A DNA stretch of 64,000 nucleotides, taken from the NCBI GenBank assembly GCA_029931535.1, contig JAQPZY010001033.1, positions 62,001 through 126,000 on the forward strand. Reading direction: 5' to 3'. The stretch is from Margaritifera margaritifera (lineage: Eukaryota > Mollusca > Bivalvia > Unionida > Margaritiferidae). Position numbers and translations under genes: made by a program. The notes beneath the pieces are model-generated. The model made no database searches. It was not told the origin of the DNA and saw nothing but the letters and a program-made list of their open reading frames with translations. Shown piece after piece: positions 11,662-23,823 of this stretch (the stretch's first letter is position 1; each line of letters starts with the position of its first letter).

Positions 11662-11752
11662 ATTTATCTCCCCCTGAAAATTACATGTATCTCCCACTGA
11701 AAATTACATTTATCTCCCACTGAAAATTACATTTATCTTCCACTGAAAATTT
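11662..11752. repeat. ~24 bp tandem repeat just before the last PGM3 exon
   Basis: Four copies of ATCTCCCACTGAAAATTACA occur with small changes. The array ends about 20 bp before the acceptor of the final exon, so the pyrimidine-rich TCTCCC blocks lie in the branch-point region of that intron. Confidence 0.75.
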
Positions 11753-11770
11753 GCAATCAATTCATTTCAG

Positions 11771-11863
11771 GTAAATGCGGACAAACTTGTCTATGAGGTG
11801 TCACTTCTTGTGTACCGGCTAGCTGCGGGAATAGGAGAGGAACCTAAGCTTATCTCGCAATAG
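11771..11863 (+). CDS. PGM3: PGM3 upstream copy, terminal coding exon with stop
   Basis: The acceptor TTCATTTCAG ends at 11770. The exon is 31 codons including the TAG stop at 11861-11863 and encodes DKLVYEVSLLVYRLAAGIG, then EEPKLISQ. It matches the end of animal PGM3 ([22 protein letters not shown]). Phase 0 fits the exon at 7985-8036. Because an intron separates the two, this is not a processed copy. Confidence 0.9.
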   Translation, partial: VNADKLVYEVSLLVYRLAAGIGEEPKLISQ

Positions 11864-12704
<841 letters not shown>

Positions 12705-12948
12705 TTTTCTTCTATTTTTCTTATTTTAACTGTGTCCTCTACTTCTCATTATGCATATTTGCATTTAACATTGTTTTTAATAGTTTATCTTCAGGTAGAA
12801 AATTCTGTCTTGTAAGTTTATCAAAAACACATTTTGTAAGGGTAAGACTGTGTCATATTCATGTGCAGTGTATTCATACTTGAAAGTGTGTATGTTTGGA
12901 TAAAGAGATATATGCAGTGTGTTTTGGCCATATGACTTCAAAAGAGCA

Positions 12949-13112
12949 CAGCAGGGTCCCCGGGTGGCTGAGTGGTCTGAGGCGGTCGCCCTTACAGAAC
13001 TCTCACACATCTCGCCTATGTCTGCATGAGTTCAAGTCTCAGCTCAACCAAATTGTGAGTGATCTGTAAGGGCGAGCACCTCAGACCACTCAGCCACCTG
13101 GGGACCCTGCTG
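12949..13112. repeat. Inverted pair of tRNA-like SINE heads
   Basis: The left arm at 12949-12997 and the right arm at 13064-13112 are inverse complements over 49 bp with 3 mismatches. The left arm contains GGTGGCTGAGTGGTCTGAGG, a tRNA-like A box. A B-box-like GAGTTCAAGTCTC follows in the 66-bp loop at about 13028. It looks like the 5' head of a tRNA-derived SINE duplicated head to head. As RNA it would fold into a long hairpin. A related head lies at 61381. Confidence 0.75.
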
Positions 13113-13343
13113 TGAATCTTTTGGAGTGTCAGTTTTTGGTGAAGTTTTGACAAGTAAAAAAATGAAATTGCTTGTTCTTGTGGCAGTTGATTAACTATTT
13201 ATACCTATTTGTAATTACAATGATGTAATCTGGGTAGTCCTATCAGTAATAATTAATTATCATATATAGTGTCTGTGCTCATGTGAAGTTGTATGGCCAA
13301 AATACATGGTGTAGAGACCAAGAAAGGTACATAAACCTTCAGT

Positions 13344-13594
13344 AAGGGTCTGACCATTTAATTGGGGGGGGAGGGGCAGCTGCTTGGGATTTTCTTTGCA
13401 AGCCATGACATTTTTATTCTTCATTTATCATGAGAATTTTCTTTCTTTAACTTATATAATGGAATAAGGTTTTTATTTTTTTGTTGCTATAAATCAGAGC
13501 AAATATATTTATTTCAAGCTTTTTGAGAGCCAGAATTTTGTTTTTCTCCAAACAATCTCAGGCCTGCCCCTGAAAATAAAATGGTCAGTCCTTA
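13344..13594. mobile_element. MITE with 'GACCATTTAATTTTCAGGGG' type ends, copy b
   Basis: It begins TAAGGGTCTGACCATTTAAT and ends with the inverse form AAAATGGTCAGTCCTTA. Interior phrases (CTTATATAATGGA, AAATCAGAGCAA) match copy a at 6048-6276. Confidence 0.7.
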
Positions 13595-15795
13595 ACATGG
13601 CCATATTTGGAACTGTGTCCCTTTATTTCCTGTTGATGTTACTTGGTGATACTTGTACATTCCATTAATGAGCACTGTTTTAATGGTCAATCAGCTGTTA
13701 AAACACATGCTATGAATATGTTAGAGTTTGTTTTGTTGGCGTAGTTGAAATCAACACCTGCTAAGACTGCAATACATTTTGACAGCAGGCTACAACACTG
13801 TAACTACTCGGCTGGGCCAAGGGAGCATCTCAAAAGCCATTAACTATTGTCACTCACTGTACATCTACAGAATCACAAGGCAAAGTCGGTTTTGCTTTCC
13901 TAATAGAAGGCAAAGTTTACACTTTTTTGGGCGACTTAGTCACCCACTTCACCTGGTAGCATGACCCCTGATTGATATATACATACATACACACACACAC
14001 ATTCCCTTCTTGTAGTATTGATTCAGAAATATAATAATTTACCTATGATTTGATCTATATTGGTTCTAAATTATGTTTTTTTTTTCTTTTATATCGCTCT
14101 CTCTATCTTATATTTATTAGATAGTTATTATGTTCACCATTTGTTGCAATGTTGTTCACCATTACATTGTGTAGATCTTCATTCAGGGTTGGACAAATCC
14201 ACTTGCCCAATGCCTGGGATGAGATCAAATTCAGTTTTGGCAAGATCAAGTTTGCAGGGTGCTTGTTCATGGACAAGTAAAAAAAAACTGAAATCAAGAG
14301 AGAGAAAGAAGTTGTGTTTAGTTCAGAATACTTTATGTTCTGCAAGTTTTATACCCTGTGAATATCAGCATATTTATTTAGCATTTATATGTTTATATCA
14401 TGATACACTGTCCAAGTTTGTCATTTTCATCTTGTTGTCAATGTAAAGTCAGTCTTGCATTTTCTTGTGCAGACATGATAATATGAATGCTTACTATTTG
14501 AAGCAAGTTTTGACAAATAGGGAATCAATATTTATATTTTAACTTGTTATCAGTTACATTTTAATCATAATATTTGTAAGTATATTGGATTTGATGACCT
14601 TTATTTGGGTGGATAGGCTGATCCCTAGTCATTATGCTGGCCATTTAAACTGGGGGCTGACTTTCTGGTACGGTGAAATGTACTGAGCTTCCTATCAAAA
14701 GTCAGCTTTTCAAAGATTGTTTTCATGCATGTCACTGCTTTCCAGGTGACTAAGTGATAATTTTTATTGACATAATTCTCAAGATTTATCTTACAGGTGT
14801 GTTTGGAAGTCTCTAATGATTAGGTATATGGATTTCTTTTTTAAAAGTATGATCAAAGTACCAAAACAACTGCCAGCCACAAGTGGTGTTTATTGTCTGT
14901 TATTCATGTGGTAATTACTGGATACTGATATATACTAACTGTTTGGTAAATAATTAACATGGATTAAAATAGATGTACTCAAATTATTCAGGTGTATAAA
15001 TAAATAGATCAATACAAAACCACTCATTTAAAGGTCAAGCCTTCTTATTGTTGATACAGTAAAAGAGACGAGCTTGTTACCTTATCATTAAAAAAAACAG
15101 AGAAACTGACAAACTTTTCACCAATAAATCTAATGAATGTGTTGCAAAGATAAATAGCCAGTATTACATTACAACACATACAAGAAAGTTCCAGTTGTTG
15201 TGGAGTTATGGATATCCCTTGATCGAGTATGACACAGAAAATGATCTAAAGTTCTGCAGACACTGCAGAAAATATTTTTCGATTCATCTGTACTTGCTCT
15301 TGTAACTCTCTGTGCATTCTCTTTTCCAGTTATCTGTCTAAAGCCTTCCTTTTTATTCTCTTCTCCATGTCTGTCTACATGCACTATTAGATACATCTTT
15401 TTTAATAACTTGAATGATTGACATAATTATTTAATATGCAGAAAAAGATAAATAGTAAACAAAATAAGCTGTTGATTTGTAAACAAGATGTAACTCATTT
15501 TAAAGAAAACATCCATATTTAGTTTTAACTTATTTTACCTTATTTTTTGACTCTTGTTGTCATATATTTTGGCAAGCTCAAAGTCTCCCAAATGGAAGTG
15601 GGGCAAACTGACTTAAATCACATTTGTCCAGGACTGGTCTTATAGGGAGAGGATGATGTGAGTTATGAAACCTTTTGTACAATCCCATTGCAGCTAATAT
15701 GACCAGAGAATAAAGTCAAACTAACCATGGTCATTTTTGTATTTTGATCTAATGCTTAATATGGCATGGGAATCTTGTTTGAGTGATCATCCAAC
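13595..15795. other. Intergenic stretch, no gene recognised
   Basis: Mostly AT-rich unique-looking sequence with short open frames only. A short (CA)n lies near 13986. No coding similarity or clear repeat boundary was found. Confidence 0.4.
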
Positions 15796-15980
15796 ATGCA
15801 CACAAACACACATGCATGCACACAAAAACACATGCACATGCATGCACACAAACACACATGCATGCACACAAACACACATGCATGCACACAAACACACATG
15901 CACATGTGTGCACACAAACACATGCACATGCATGCACACAAACACATGCACATGCATGCACACAGACACACATGCACACT
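15796..15980. repeat. ACACA/CATGCATG compound tandem repeat
   Basis: Repeats of CACACAAACACACATGCATG and close variants alternate, with ~20 and ~26 bp periods. Both strands appear open (MHTNTHACTQ, MCVCVHACVF) only because stop codons are absent from the unit. There is no evidence of a gene. Confidence 0.92.
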
Positions 15981-16756
15981 TTAATGAAAACCTTTTTTAT
16001 AGAAAACAATCACTAGATATAATTTTAACCATAGTTTGGAAGTGGAAGTCAGAAAATAGGCACCTGGTTTTTTAAAAATATATTTATTGTATAGCCATAT
16101 ATTTTACTTTTAGTACAGCACAGGTATATGTAAATAGTATTGGTACTGCTTTTTTATTAATAATTGTGTAACAGAGGGAGTTTAGCATGTAGAGTAAAAG
16201 ACATTAGTGTATCAGGCTTATAGGAATACATTTTAGACTTTTGTTTTATGACTAGTAAAGGTATTTGTTCTGATGCTTGTAGCTCATGTTTGATAATGAC
16301 AGTATGCCATAAAGCAAATTAAAAAGTATAAAGGATTTATTGTTTTCTCTTTCTTTCCTCTTTGTGGGAATGAAATACAGAATAACTTCCATCATCATCT
16401 ATGTGAACTAAAGATAGAACCCACTTGCTTTCAGTTAGTCATCAGGAAACAAATTGTTCTGATTCTTTTTTTTTAATTAATAAAAGAGAGACAATACCAC
16501 AGTGGGAAAGTGTAATTTGTCTGTTATACTTTTCATTACCACTCTTGACAAGGTTCCAACAATGGTACTAACTCTAAAATTCAGTTGTATATGAGATAGC
16601 CACATGCAGAATACACAATTCATATGGTTTTGATGCATCTTGTGTAACCTATGAATTGCCTTTAGACAGCTGAGTGCACATGAGAATCAAAAGGATAAAT
16701 AAAAAGATGTTAGAATGTTTGTATGGCCCTTGGTCCCTTGGCCATTGATAGAAGAG

Positions 16757-16759
<3 letters not shown>
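15981..16759. other. Intergenic stretch, nothing recognised
   Basis: AT-rich sequence between two simple repeats. No coding similarity or repeat structure stands out. Confidence 0.4.

Positions 16760-16829
<70 letters not shown>
16760..16829. repeat. (GA)n microsatellite
   Basis: About 35 GA units, uninterrupted. Confidence 0.97.
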
Positions 16830-16832
<3 letters not shown>

Positions 16833-16871
16833 GTGGATGTTGATTCCCATCAGCAACAATGTTTTAAGTTG

Positions 16872-17132
16872 ACAAAGTCATGATTGACATTGCTAAGATG
16901 AATTAGATGTCATGATTAACATGACTTAGATGAATTAGATGTCATGATTGACATTGCTTAGATGAATTAGATGTTGTGAGTGACATTGCTTAGATGAATT
17001 AGATGTCATGAGTGACATTGCTTAGATGAATTAGATGTCATGATTGACATTGCTTAGATGAATTAGATGTCATGATTGATATTGCTTAGATGAATTAGAT
17101 GTCATGATTGACATTGCTTAGATGAATTAGAT
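16872..17132. repeat. 32 bp minisatellite, about 8 copies
   Basis: The unit consists of GACATTGCTTAGATGAATTA followed by GATGTCATGATT. Copies differ at a few positions (GATT/GAGT, TCATG/TTGTG). The array is intergenic. Confidence 0.9.
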
Positions 17133-17289
17133 GGTAGCATAGAGATGGACTAAGAAATGAAAATAAGGTCGATAACCTAAACACTTTGGCTGGTAAAATT
17201 ATAATTTTTAATATTTTTGTTTAGAATGTTGATTAGCTGTCATCAACAAAACGTTTTATGTGTTGTATGTCTTATAGATTATCTTTTTT

Positions 17290-17945
17290 CAGATTCATTA
17301 TGCACACACACATGGAGTGTATACTGTAATATCAGTGTCCTTCTGTCTGTCCATAATCCATCTGTCTGTCTGTCTGTAAACATTTTTATTTCTGGAGCAT
17401 AAGTCAAACCATTCAAGATATCTCTATAAAACTTGGTACAATATATGACTAGTGGTCCAGATGTGCCTTTTACTATTCACATTTCTTCAGTTTCAATATT
17501 TTTTATGTTCTTGTCTGTTTTTCTGTCTATCAATACATCCATTGTCCATACATTCATTTCTGGTGCAAAACTCTACAACCATTTAAGATATCTCTGTGGA
17601 ACTTGGTACACATATTAGACAAGTATTCCAGATCTTCTTGTTGTTATTTCCAATTCTTTAGTTTCAAAATTTTTTACATTTTCATCCATTTATCTGTTTA
17701 TCTATCCATCCATCATTCACACTTTCAATTCTGGAGCATAACTCCAAAACCATTCAAGATATCTTGATGAATCTTAGTATGCTTACTTTACTAGTGGCCC
17801 AGATGTTCCTTTTTTTATTCACAATTCTTCAGTTTCAATATTTGTAATGTTTTTGTCCATATGTCCATCTATCCATCCATTTTCCACACTTTTGTTTCCA
17901 GGGCAAAACTCAAACACCATTTAAGGTATCTCAATGAAATTTTAG
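17290..17945. repeat. ~170 bp monomer series (AAACTTGGTAC family)
   Basis: Four diverged monomers carry CCATTCAAGATATCT then TAAAACTTGGTAC at about 17409, 17579, 17749 and 17918, each followed by a CAGATGTGCC-like block and 'TTCAGTTTCAATATTTTT'. A further partial monomer lies at 20960-21090. This is non-coding dispersed-tandem sequence. Confidence 0.75.
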
Positions 17946-17949
17946 TTCA

Positions 17950-17996
<47 letters not shown>

Positions 17997-18012
17997 CAAC
18001 AACAACAACAAC

Positions 18013-18053
<41 letters not shown>
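17950..18053. repeat. (AAT)n/(AAC)n trinucleotide repeat
   Basis: AAT repeats, an inner block of about eight AAC units, then AAT again. This gives III/TTT and YYY/CCC open frames that are artefacts. Confidence 0.97.
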
Positions 18054-18055
<2 letters not shown>

Positions 18056-18590
18056 GCATTTTATTTGCAAAGACAAACTTGTACAAATACAAAATGTGAA
18101 AATAGGTTTAACATAATATGTTTGCACAAAGGATTATGTAGCAGGCTATAATCCATATAAATACCCTCTCAGTAGTGGCAGGACCTTAACTGACATGAAA
18201 TGAATTGCAAATAAGTTCTAAGAATTATTGATAAGAAGAAATAATTGATTATGACATAGATAAGTTGATAATTAAATGTGTGATACATCTTATATTTTTG
18301 AGTATGTATGTATGTGTGTGTGTAGATTATTCATAGCAAAATTTACTGGAAAAAATGAAGTAATAGATGAAATATCAATAAATCTGAACAATGAAAGAGG
18401 AAGATTCTGGTAGACCTGAGAGTCCAAAGTGAAATGGTTGAGCAATATCAAAACAAAATGAAGACCATTATTCCAGTGATCAATAATCTAATATTATCTA
18501 TCATTTGAACAGTTAAGAGATGTGGCATGAATCAGAAATAAATTTTATAACGGCCTGGTAAATATCTGTATTTTGAGAATTGGTCATATC
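18054..18590. other. Stretch between AAT repeat and LINE, little recognised
   Basis: AT-rich. It may include the degraded 3' end of the reverse-strand LINE, but I cannot place a boundary or tail. Confidence 0.35.
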
Positions 18591-19555
18591 ACAATTACCA
18601 TGTAGTGAATCCGTAAGTTGAAATCCCTCTAAAGCCATTTCTTGAAATGTTCAAGGTAATGTCCGTTTGCTTTGCACTATGACATTTCTAGAAGTAATGA
18701 AATGCATTTCTCCATGAGCACCACATGAACAATTTGGAGAGTTACTCAAACAGTCATTAAAAAGGTCAGAATTAAGATTATTTTTGGCATTTCTCAACAT
18801 TAAAAAAACTATGAAATGCTTTTGATTTCCATGAAGAAATAGTTTTCTCTGGTTTATTTACATTTTTCTGGAGTACTTTTGTGCAAAGAACTGGTAATAT
18901 GATAGTCATCATTCAAGTTATTTCAAAGTTTGATAGTGGAAGGGAAAAAACTTTTCATATGAAACTTTTGGTACTGCACAGTTCTAAATTGTCTTGGTTT
19001 AAACAGTTTTTATTAGCAGAAATCATTATGGAAAGTCCATACAAAATCAGAACAAGAGATATAGAGATTTGAACAACAAGCTTAGGCTTATTTCGAGCTC
19101 TCATTAATAGTCTTTACTTAGATAATCTGACTTGAATAATGAAAGAAAATAGAGGATTGCAAACATTGATACAAGCTAATGAAATATTCAAAGAAAATTG
19201 TAAATGCAATATTGTAATAGTTTCATATGGTAAAGAGCATTGATAGCAGGAACATGTTGCTTTATATTTCAAGATGAAATATTAAAATGTTGGTGTTAAT
19301 GGGGTTAGGGTGAAGGACTGAAATATATATTTTGTAATTCGATACATACCAGAGATGTATCTGATAAGTGTGAAGACATAAATAATGACCCAAAGAAATC
19401 TCTTAGTTGCTAGTATAAACTTTTGGTCCACCTTAAAACTCTTGTCTTGTTTTGTAAATATTCTGGTGCTTCACCATGTAATGCTTTGTACATTAAGATA
19501 AGCTTATGATTTTCCATACATGTTACTAATGATTCCCAATTATGCTCATTATATA

Positions 19556-19822
19556 AAGTATGCAGCAAGGTACCTATGCATACTTCAGTAATTATTGTAG
19601 CAGTATGCAGCATGGTACCTATGCATACTTCAGTAATTATTGTAACAGTATGCAGCATGGTACCTATGCATACTTCAGTAATTATTGTAACAGTATGCAG
19701 CATGGTACCTATGCATACTTCAGTAATTATTGTAACAGTATGCAGCATGGTACCTATGCATATTTCAGTAATTATTGTAACAGTATGCAGCATGGTACCT
19801 ATGCATACTTCAGTAATTATTC
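19556..19822. repeat. 45 bp minisatellite expanded in frame inside LINE coding sequence
   Basis: Six near-identical 45-bp units (GTATGCAGCATGGTACCTAT...) are present. On the LINE strand each unit encodes the 15-residue MLHTVTIITEVCIGT without stops. The flanking residues continue as LLHTLYNEHNWESL, so the unit was taken from the LINE's own C-terminal coding region and multiplied in phase. The opposite strand is also open (SMQHGTYAYFSNYCN). Confidence 0.85.
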
Positions 19823-20199
19823 AAGCAGCCTATATTTGAAAACTTTGTAAAAGATAAATTTTATATTTAGAACAATTACAGCAAATTACCCCGACATATT
19901 CAAATATGGGAAAAAAATCCAATATACCTTTTTTACTATTGTGTCCATGTTTAAATAATATTTAAGTAATCCAAGAATGTGTAATCTTTCTGTGGCTTCT
20001 TGAAATATTTCCTCAGTGTGTTTCCCCCATTTAGCATTGGACTGAAGAGTAATCCCTAAACGTTTTGTGAAATTACATTTTCTAAATCAACATTGCCTAA
20101 TCTTAAGGGTTGTATATAAACACGCTTTTTTGTGAATAACAAAGTGTTTTTTTTTAGAAGCATTAGTGTTGATACACCACTGATTAGGTCAGATTTGGT

Positions 20200-20361
20200 C
20201 TTTTATGACACAGTAGCACAAGTAGGTTATTAGTGACAAGGCAATTGAAGTAAAGTGCCTGCCCAAGGACATACCAAGGTAGTCTGTACTGTTGTAAGAA
20301 TTTGAACCCGCACCCTTTCAGTTGCAAATTGGGCATGCTAACTACTGAACTACTGCAGCCC
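20200..20361 (-). mobile_element. tRNA-derived SINE, reverse orientation, copy 1
   Basis: The segment contains AAAGTGCCTGCCCAAGGACA and ends with a reverse tRNA-like head (AATTTGAACCCGCACCC ... ACTACTGAACTACTGCAGCC). A better preserved relative lies at 55298-55481. A further fragment follows at 20370-20475. It is inserted within the LINE relic. Confidence 0.6.
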
Positions 20362-21236
20362 CTGCCTCATTTAGTTAGTTGCCTCTTAAGACATGCAAGA
20401 GGCGCATTTGGCCTATTCTACATCACTGAGCCCATGGGTTTGTGTGGGAGGTAATTGACTTGCCCACGAGGACATTGATCGAAGATCATGATTTAAGTTT
20501 TTCTGTTGCATTGTCAAAATATCATTATCAACTACAACATAGAGTGATGAGTCATCAGCAAATCATTTTATATTACCTGGTAATGACGATATGATTGGTG
20601 ATATTGTTAATATATAAGAGAAATAAAAAAGGACAAAGTATGGAGCCTTGCAGTACAGCAGTATTTATGTTTTCCCGAGCTGAAGGATAACATTCACAAG
20701 TAACTTTGTTTTGTATCTGAAAGATACATTTCAAAAAGTCCAAGCAGGTTACTCTTAATTCCAGACAATTGCAGTTTATAAATTAACCCTTTAAATCAAA
20801 CTTTATTGAATGTGTTTATAATGTCAAATTTTTGTTTAAAAATTAACTTTTGTTTATCCAGCGATTAAATACTATTGTAATTATAATGCAGCTAATTGAC
20901 AGCTGAATCTCAGTGTTGGAACCCGGACTGGTGTTTACTGATATGATCGTGTCTTATTAGAAAATTTATTGCATGCTACACATGTTAGACTAGTGAGTAG
21001 GATGTGCCCTTTGCAATTCAGTTTCAATATTTTTAATGTTTTTGTCCATTTTTCTCTTCATTATTCATCCACCATTCACACTTTCATTTCACTTGAGGAT
21101 CCAGGCCCCTATTCCACTCTTCCCAGAACTGGAGGGCTCAGTCCTTCACTAATAAAGTCAAGACTCACCTTTTTTATATGCTGGCCAAAAAGCAGAGTAT
21201 TATGTTATGATGTCCCTCTGTCTGTTACCAATTTTG

Positions 21237-21985
21237 TTTCTGCACAATAACTTGAGTTCTCCGCCAGCGACAGTTACCAAACTTTGTGGATGGCTTGCAC
21301 TAAGGGTAAGGAAGAAGCATATCAAATTTCAGGGTCAAAAGGTCAAAAGTAAAGGTCACTGTGACTGAAAGAAAAATGGTTTCTGCATAATAACATTAGT
21401 TCTACATCACAGGCCAGGACCAATCTTTGTGAATGGCTTGCACTTGAGGTAAGGACAAAACCTATAAATTATGGGGTCAGTGCTCAAGGTCACTGAGTTA
21501 AAAAAGAAAAAATGGTTTTCACACAATAACATTAGTTCTCCTTCATGGACTTTGACCAAACTTTGTGAATGGCTTGTGCTTGAGGCAAGGAAGAAGACTT
21601 TTGATTTTGGGTCAGAAGGTGAAAGGTCAAAGTGACATTGACTGAAAGCAGAAAAACGTTTTTTGCATAATAACTCTAGTTCTATACTATTTACCTTGAC
21701 CAAAGTTTGTTGATGACTTGCATTTAAGGCATGGAAGAAGACTAGTGATTTTAGGACCAGTATGTCAAAGGTCAGGGTTCTTTCAGCTAAAAGAAAAATG
21801 GGTGGTGCAGAATAACTTTTGTTCTAGAATAAGTTCCTTTGACCAAACATTGTGGATGGCTTGCACTTATGGTATTAAAGAAACTCTGATTATGGGGTCT
21901 AAACATCACAGGTCACGTTCAAGAATAAGTCTAATTAGAAATAAGGGTTTTTTCACAGTAGAGTTTAGTTCAAGACCACATAACT
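21237..21985. repeat. ~143 bp monomer series, 5-6 copies
   Basis: Anchors 'ATAACTTGAGTTCTCC' and variants recur at about 21247, 21390, 21526, 21670, 21813 and 21960, giving spacings close to 143 bp. Each monomer carries 'GACCAAACTTTGTGAATGGC' and 'AAGGTCACTGTGACTGAAAG'-like blocks. Copies are diverged by point changes and small indels. Confidence 0.8.
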
Positions 21986-22495
21986 TGACCAAAGGCCCAG
22001 ATCATTCAGACCCATTGGTCAATAATCTCTAGAGTCCACCATGCCCTAATAGTGCCTACATATAGGACTCTTAAACATGGGTTGGGCATATAATGTGCCA
22101 TTCACTGAACTCTTCACAATTAAATCCAAACAGTCGTATTAGCAGTACACAGCCCTATATGAGTAATTATTGACAAGAGGCTTTATAAATATTGAAGGTA
22201 GATAAGATAAGATAATTTATTTTCTTTCATCCAACAAAGGAATATGATAATGGCAACACTATGATTTACTAAATATCTTATATGAAATGCATTCTTTTAG
22301 ATCTTAAATACTCTCTCTCTCCTGTTACCCACCCATCTTTTTCTACATGCGCAGATACATACTTGTATTAAATTTCAATTATTAAAACATTTTAAAGTAA
22401 CCTAAAATAATGTATTATAACAGAAGTTAGTCTCCTAGAGAGTGGCATACAAGTTAACAGATGTATTAATTGTCAACACATTCTCATTTGACACC
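21986..22495. other. Intergenic stretch, nothing recognised
   Basis: No coding similarity or repeat structure, apart from a short GATAAGATAAGATAA run near 22201. Confidence 0.4.
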
Positions 22496-22499
22496 TATT

Positions 22500-22885
22500 C
22501 AAATTTTGCTTTGTTCGGATATGTCATATACATAAAGTCTAAATATGTTATATAAATAAAGTTCAAATATATTATATACATAAAGTTCAAATATGTTATA
22601 TACATAATGTTCATGTATGTCATATACATAAAGTTTAAATGTTATATAAATAAAGTTTAAATATGCTATGTAAATAAAGTTCAAATATGTTATATACATA
22701 ATTTTCAAATATGTTATATATATAAAGTTTAATGTCATATACATAATCATATATGTCATATACATAAAGTTCATATATGTTATATACATAATACTCAAAT
22801 GTCATATACATAATGTTTAGATATGTCGTATAATGTTCAAATATGTCATATATATAATGTTCAAATATGTCATATATATAATAAC
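22500..22885. repeat. ~23 bp AT-rich tandem repeat
   Basis: Units of the form TTCAAATATGTTATATACATAA repeat about 17 times with indels. The region is a candidate for easy unwinding or attachment, but no function can be read from it. Confidence 0.85.
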
Positions 22886-23149
22886 TAAAGGTGTCATATC
22901 ATAATCAAACATGCCTACTAAATGGCAGAATAACTTATCTAGTATGTTCATATCAATGTCATATCCAACTTGCTCTTAATTATGAATAACATTTTTCTCA
23001 TGTCTTCATACTAACTACAAAGGCAGAAGAAATTTTTTTAATTGTCTGCTTTGTTTACACAAAAGGGGCAAAATCTAACAGTAGACCTCAGATTTAATCA
23101 AGGAACTCTTATTATTCAGAGACAAGTTCCCCAAACAGAGACTCTCCAT

Positions 23150-23520
23150 TAATATTTACATCATCTGACTGGTCATATGTCAGGTGACAGTCAGTGAAGA
23201 TCTGTCACTGGCCAGGAAATATGTCTAGTGACAATCATAGAAGGTCTATTTCTGGTCACCAAGTACCGGGCATTGGACACTGGTCACTAGTCACAGGATA
23301 ATGTCCCAAGTGAAATTCACCAAGTGTCTGTCAGTGGACGCCAATCATCAGGTATGATGGTGTATGGTGCCGATCATCCGTTTTCAGTCTATGGTCACTG
23401 ATCACGAAACACTTAGTGTCAGTCACCGAACGTTGAGCACAGGCGCCAAACACCAATCATGGTACAATGGGTGTCGGACATCGGTCTTCGGACCGCGTTT
23501 TGAGTTTTGACCACTGGTCT
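23150..23520. repeat. Region rich in degenerate GTCACTGG / CGGTCACTG words
   Basis: Words such as GACTGGTCA, GTCACTGG, GGTCACCAAG, TGGTCACTAGTCAC, GGTCACTGATCAC and CAGTCACCG recur every 15-30 bp. There is no fixed period, and the GC content is higher than in the flanks. It could be an eroded minisatellite. It lies ~1.2-1.5 kb before the PGM3 start codon. Confidence 0.45.
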
Positions 23521-23529
23521 AGAGAAACG

Positions 23530-23823
23530 GATAGATTCGATAACCCTTCCCCTACCCTTTCTATACGTTTCCATTTAATCCCTGTGAGGTACGAAGGTTT
23601 GAGTTTTGAGTTCTGAGACCATTCTCAGGGAAGGTATCGGGTCGATATCCTCTACCTTCTCGATGTTCTGGTCCAACCCTACGGAGCTTGGGGACTCCCA
23701 CCACCCGGTGATGAGTTGGACACGTCTTCTTTTCCGACCATGCCACTGTGGATGACTTTGCCATGGCTCTATGGAACGATGGACTGGGCGCGACCTAGAT
23801 CTTCCCCCATCAATATCTACCAG
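23530..23823. other. GC-richer unknown segment upstream of PGM3
   Basis: The base composition changes sharply (TCGGGTCGATATCC, CCACCACCCGGTGATG, GACTGGGCGCGACC). Open frames of 67-92 codons exist on the reverse strand, but I recognise no domain. It may be a transposon fragment. Confidence 0.35.

Larger units (their letters stand above)
18600..20880 (-). mobile_element. Non-LTR retrotransposon (LINE) RT relic
   Basis: Reading the reverse strand from high to low coordinates: TAVLQGSILCPFLFLLYINN near 20650-20600 (RT 'PQGSxLGPxLFxxYIND' block); ADDSSLYVVVDNDILTMQQK near 20540-20480 (RT catalytic 'ADD' block); an 'LQSNAKWGKHTEEIF', 'ATERLHILGLLKYYLN' segment near 20050-19945; WESLVTCMENHKLILMYKAL near 19530-19480; and a cysteine-rich SNSPNCSCGAHGEMHF near 18745-18690. 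This order is that of the C-terminal half of a CR1/Jockey-like ORF2. Stops and shifts abound. SINE-like sequence (20200-20480) and a 45-bp minisatellite (19556-19822) interrupt it. Confidence 0.75.

Noticed and set aside
12955..13045. Functional tRNA-Leu gene
   Set aside because: The A and B boxes are present but the acceptor and anticodon stems do not close as a tRNA, and the head is inverted against a second copy.
15737..16075. Histidine/threonine or cysteine/valine-rich proteins on both strands
   Set aside because: They result from a CA/CATG tandem repeat lacking stop codons in any frame; no start context or splice signals support a gene.
17861..18151. Poly-I/T or poly-Y/C protein
   Set aside because: Translation of (AAT)n/(AAC)n.
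19410..19793. 127-residue reverse-strand gene
   Set aside because: It is the LINE RT C-terminus plus its in-frame 45-bp expansion, interrupted upstream by stops; no independent gene is needed.
22499..22798. 99-residue membrane-like reverse ORF (MYITYLNFIYI repeats)
   Set aside because: Produced by the 23-bp AT-rich tandem repeat.
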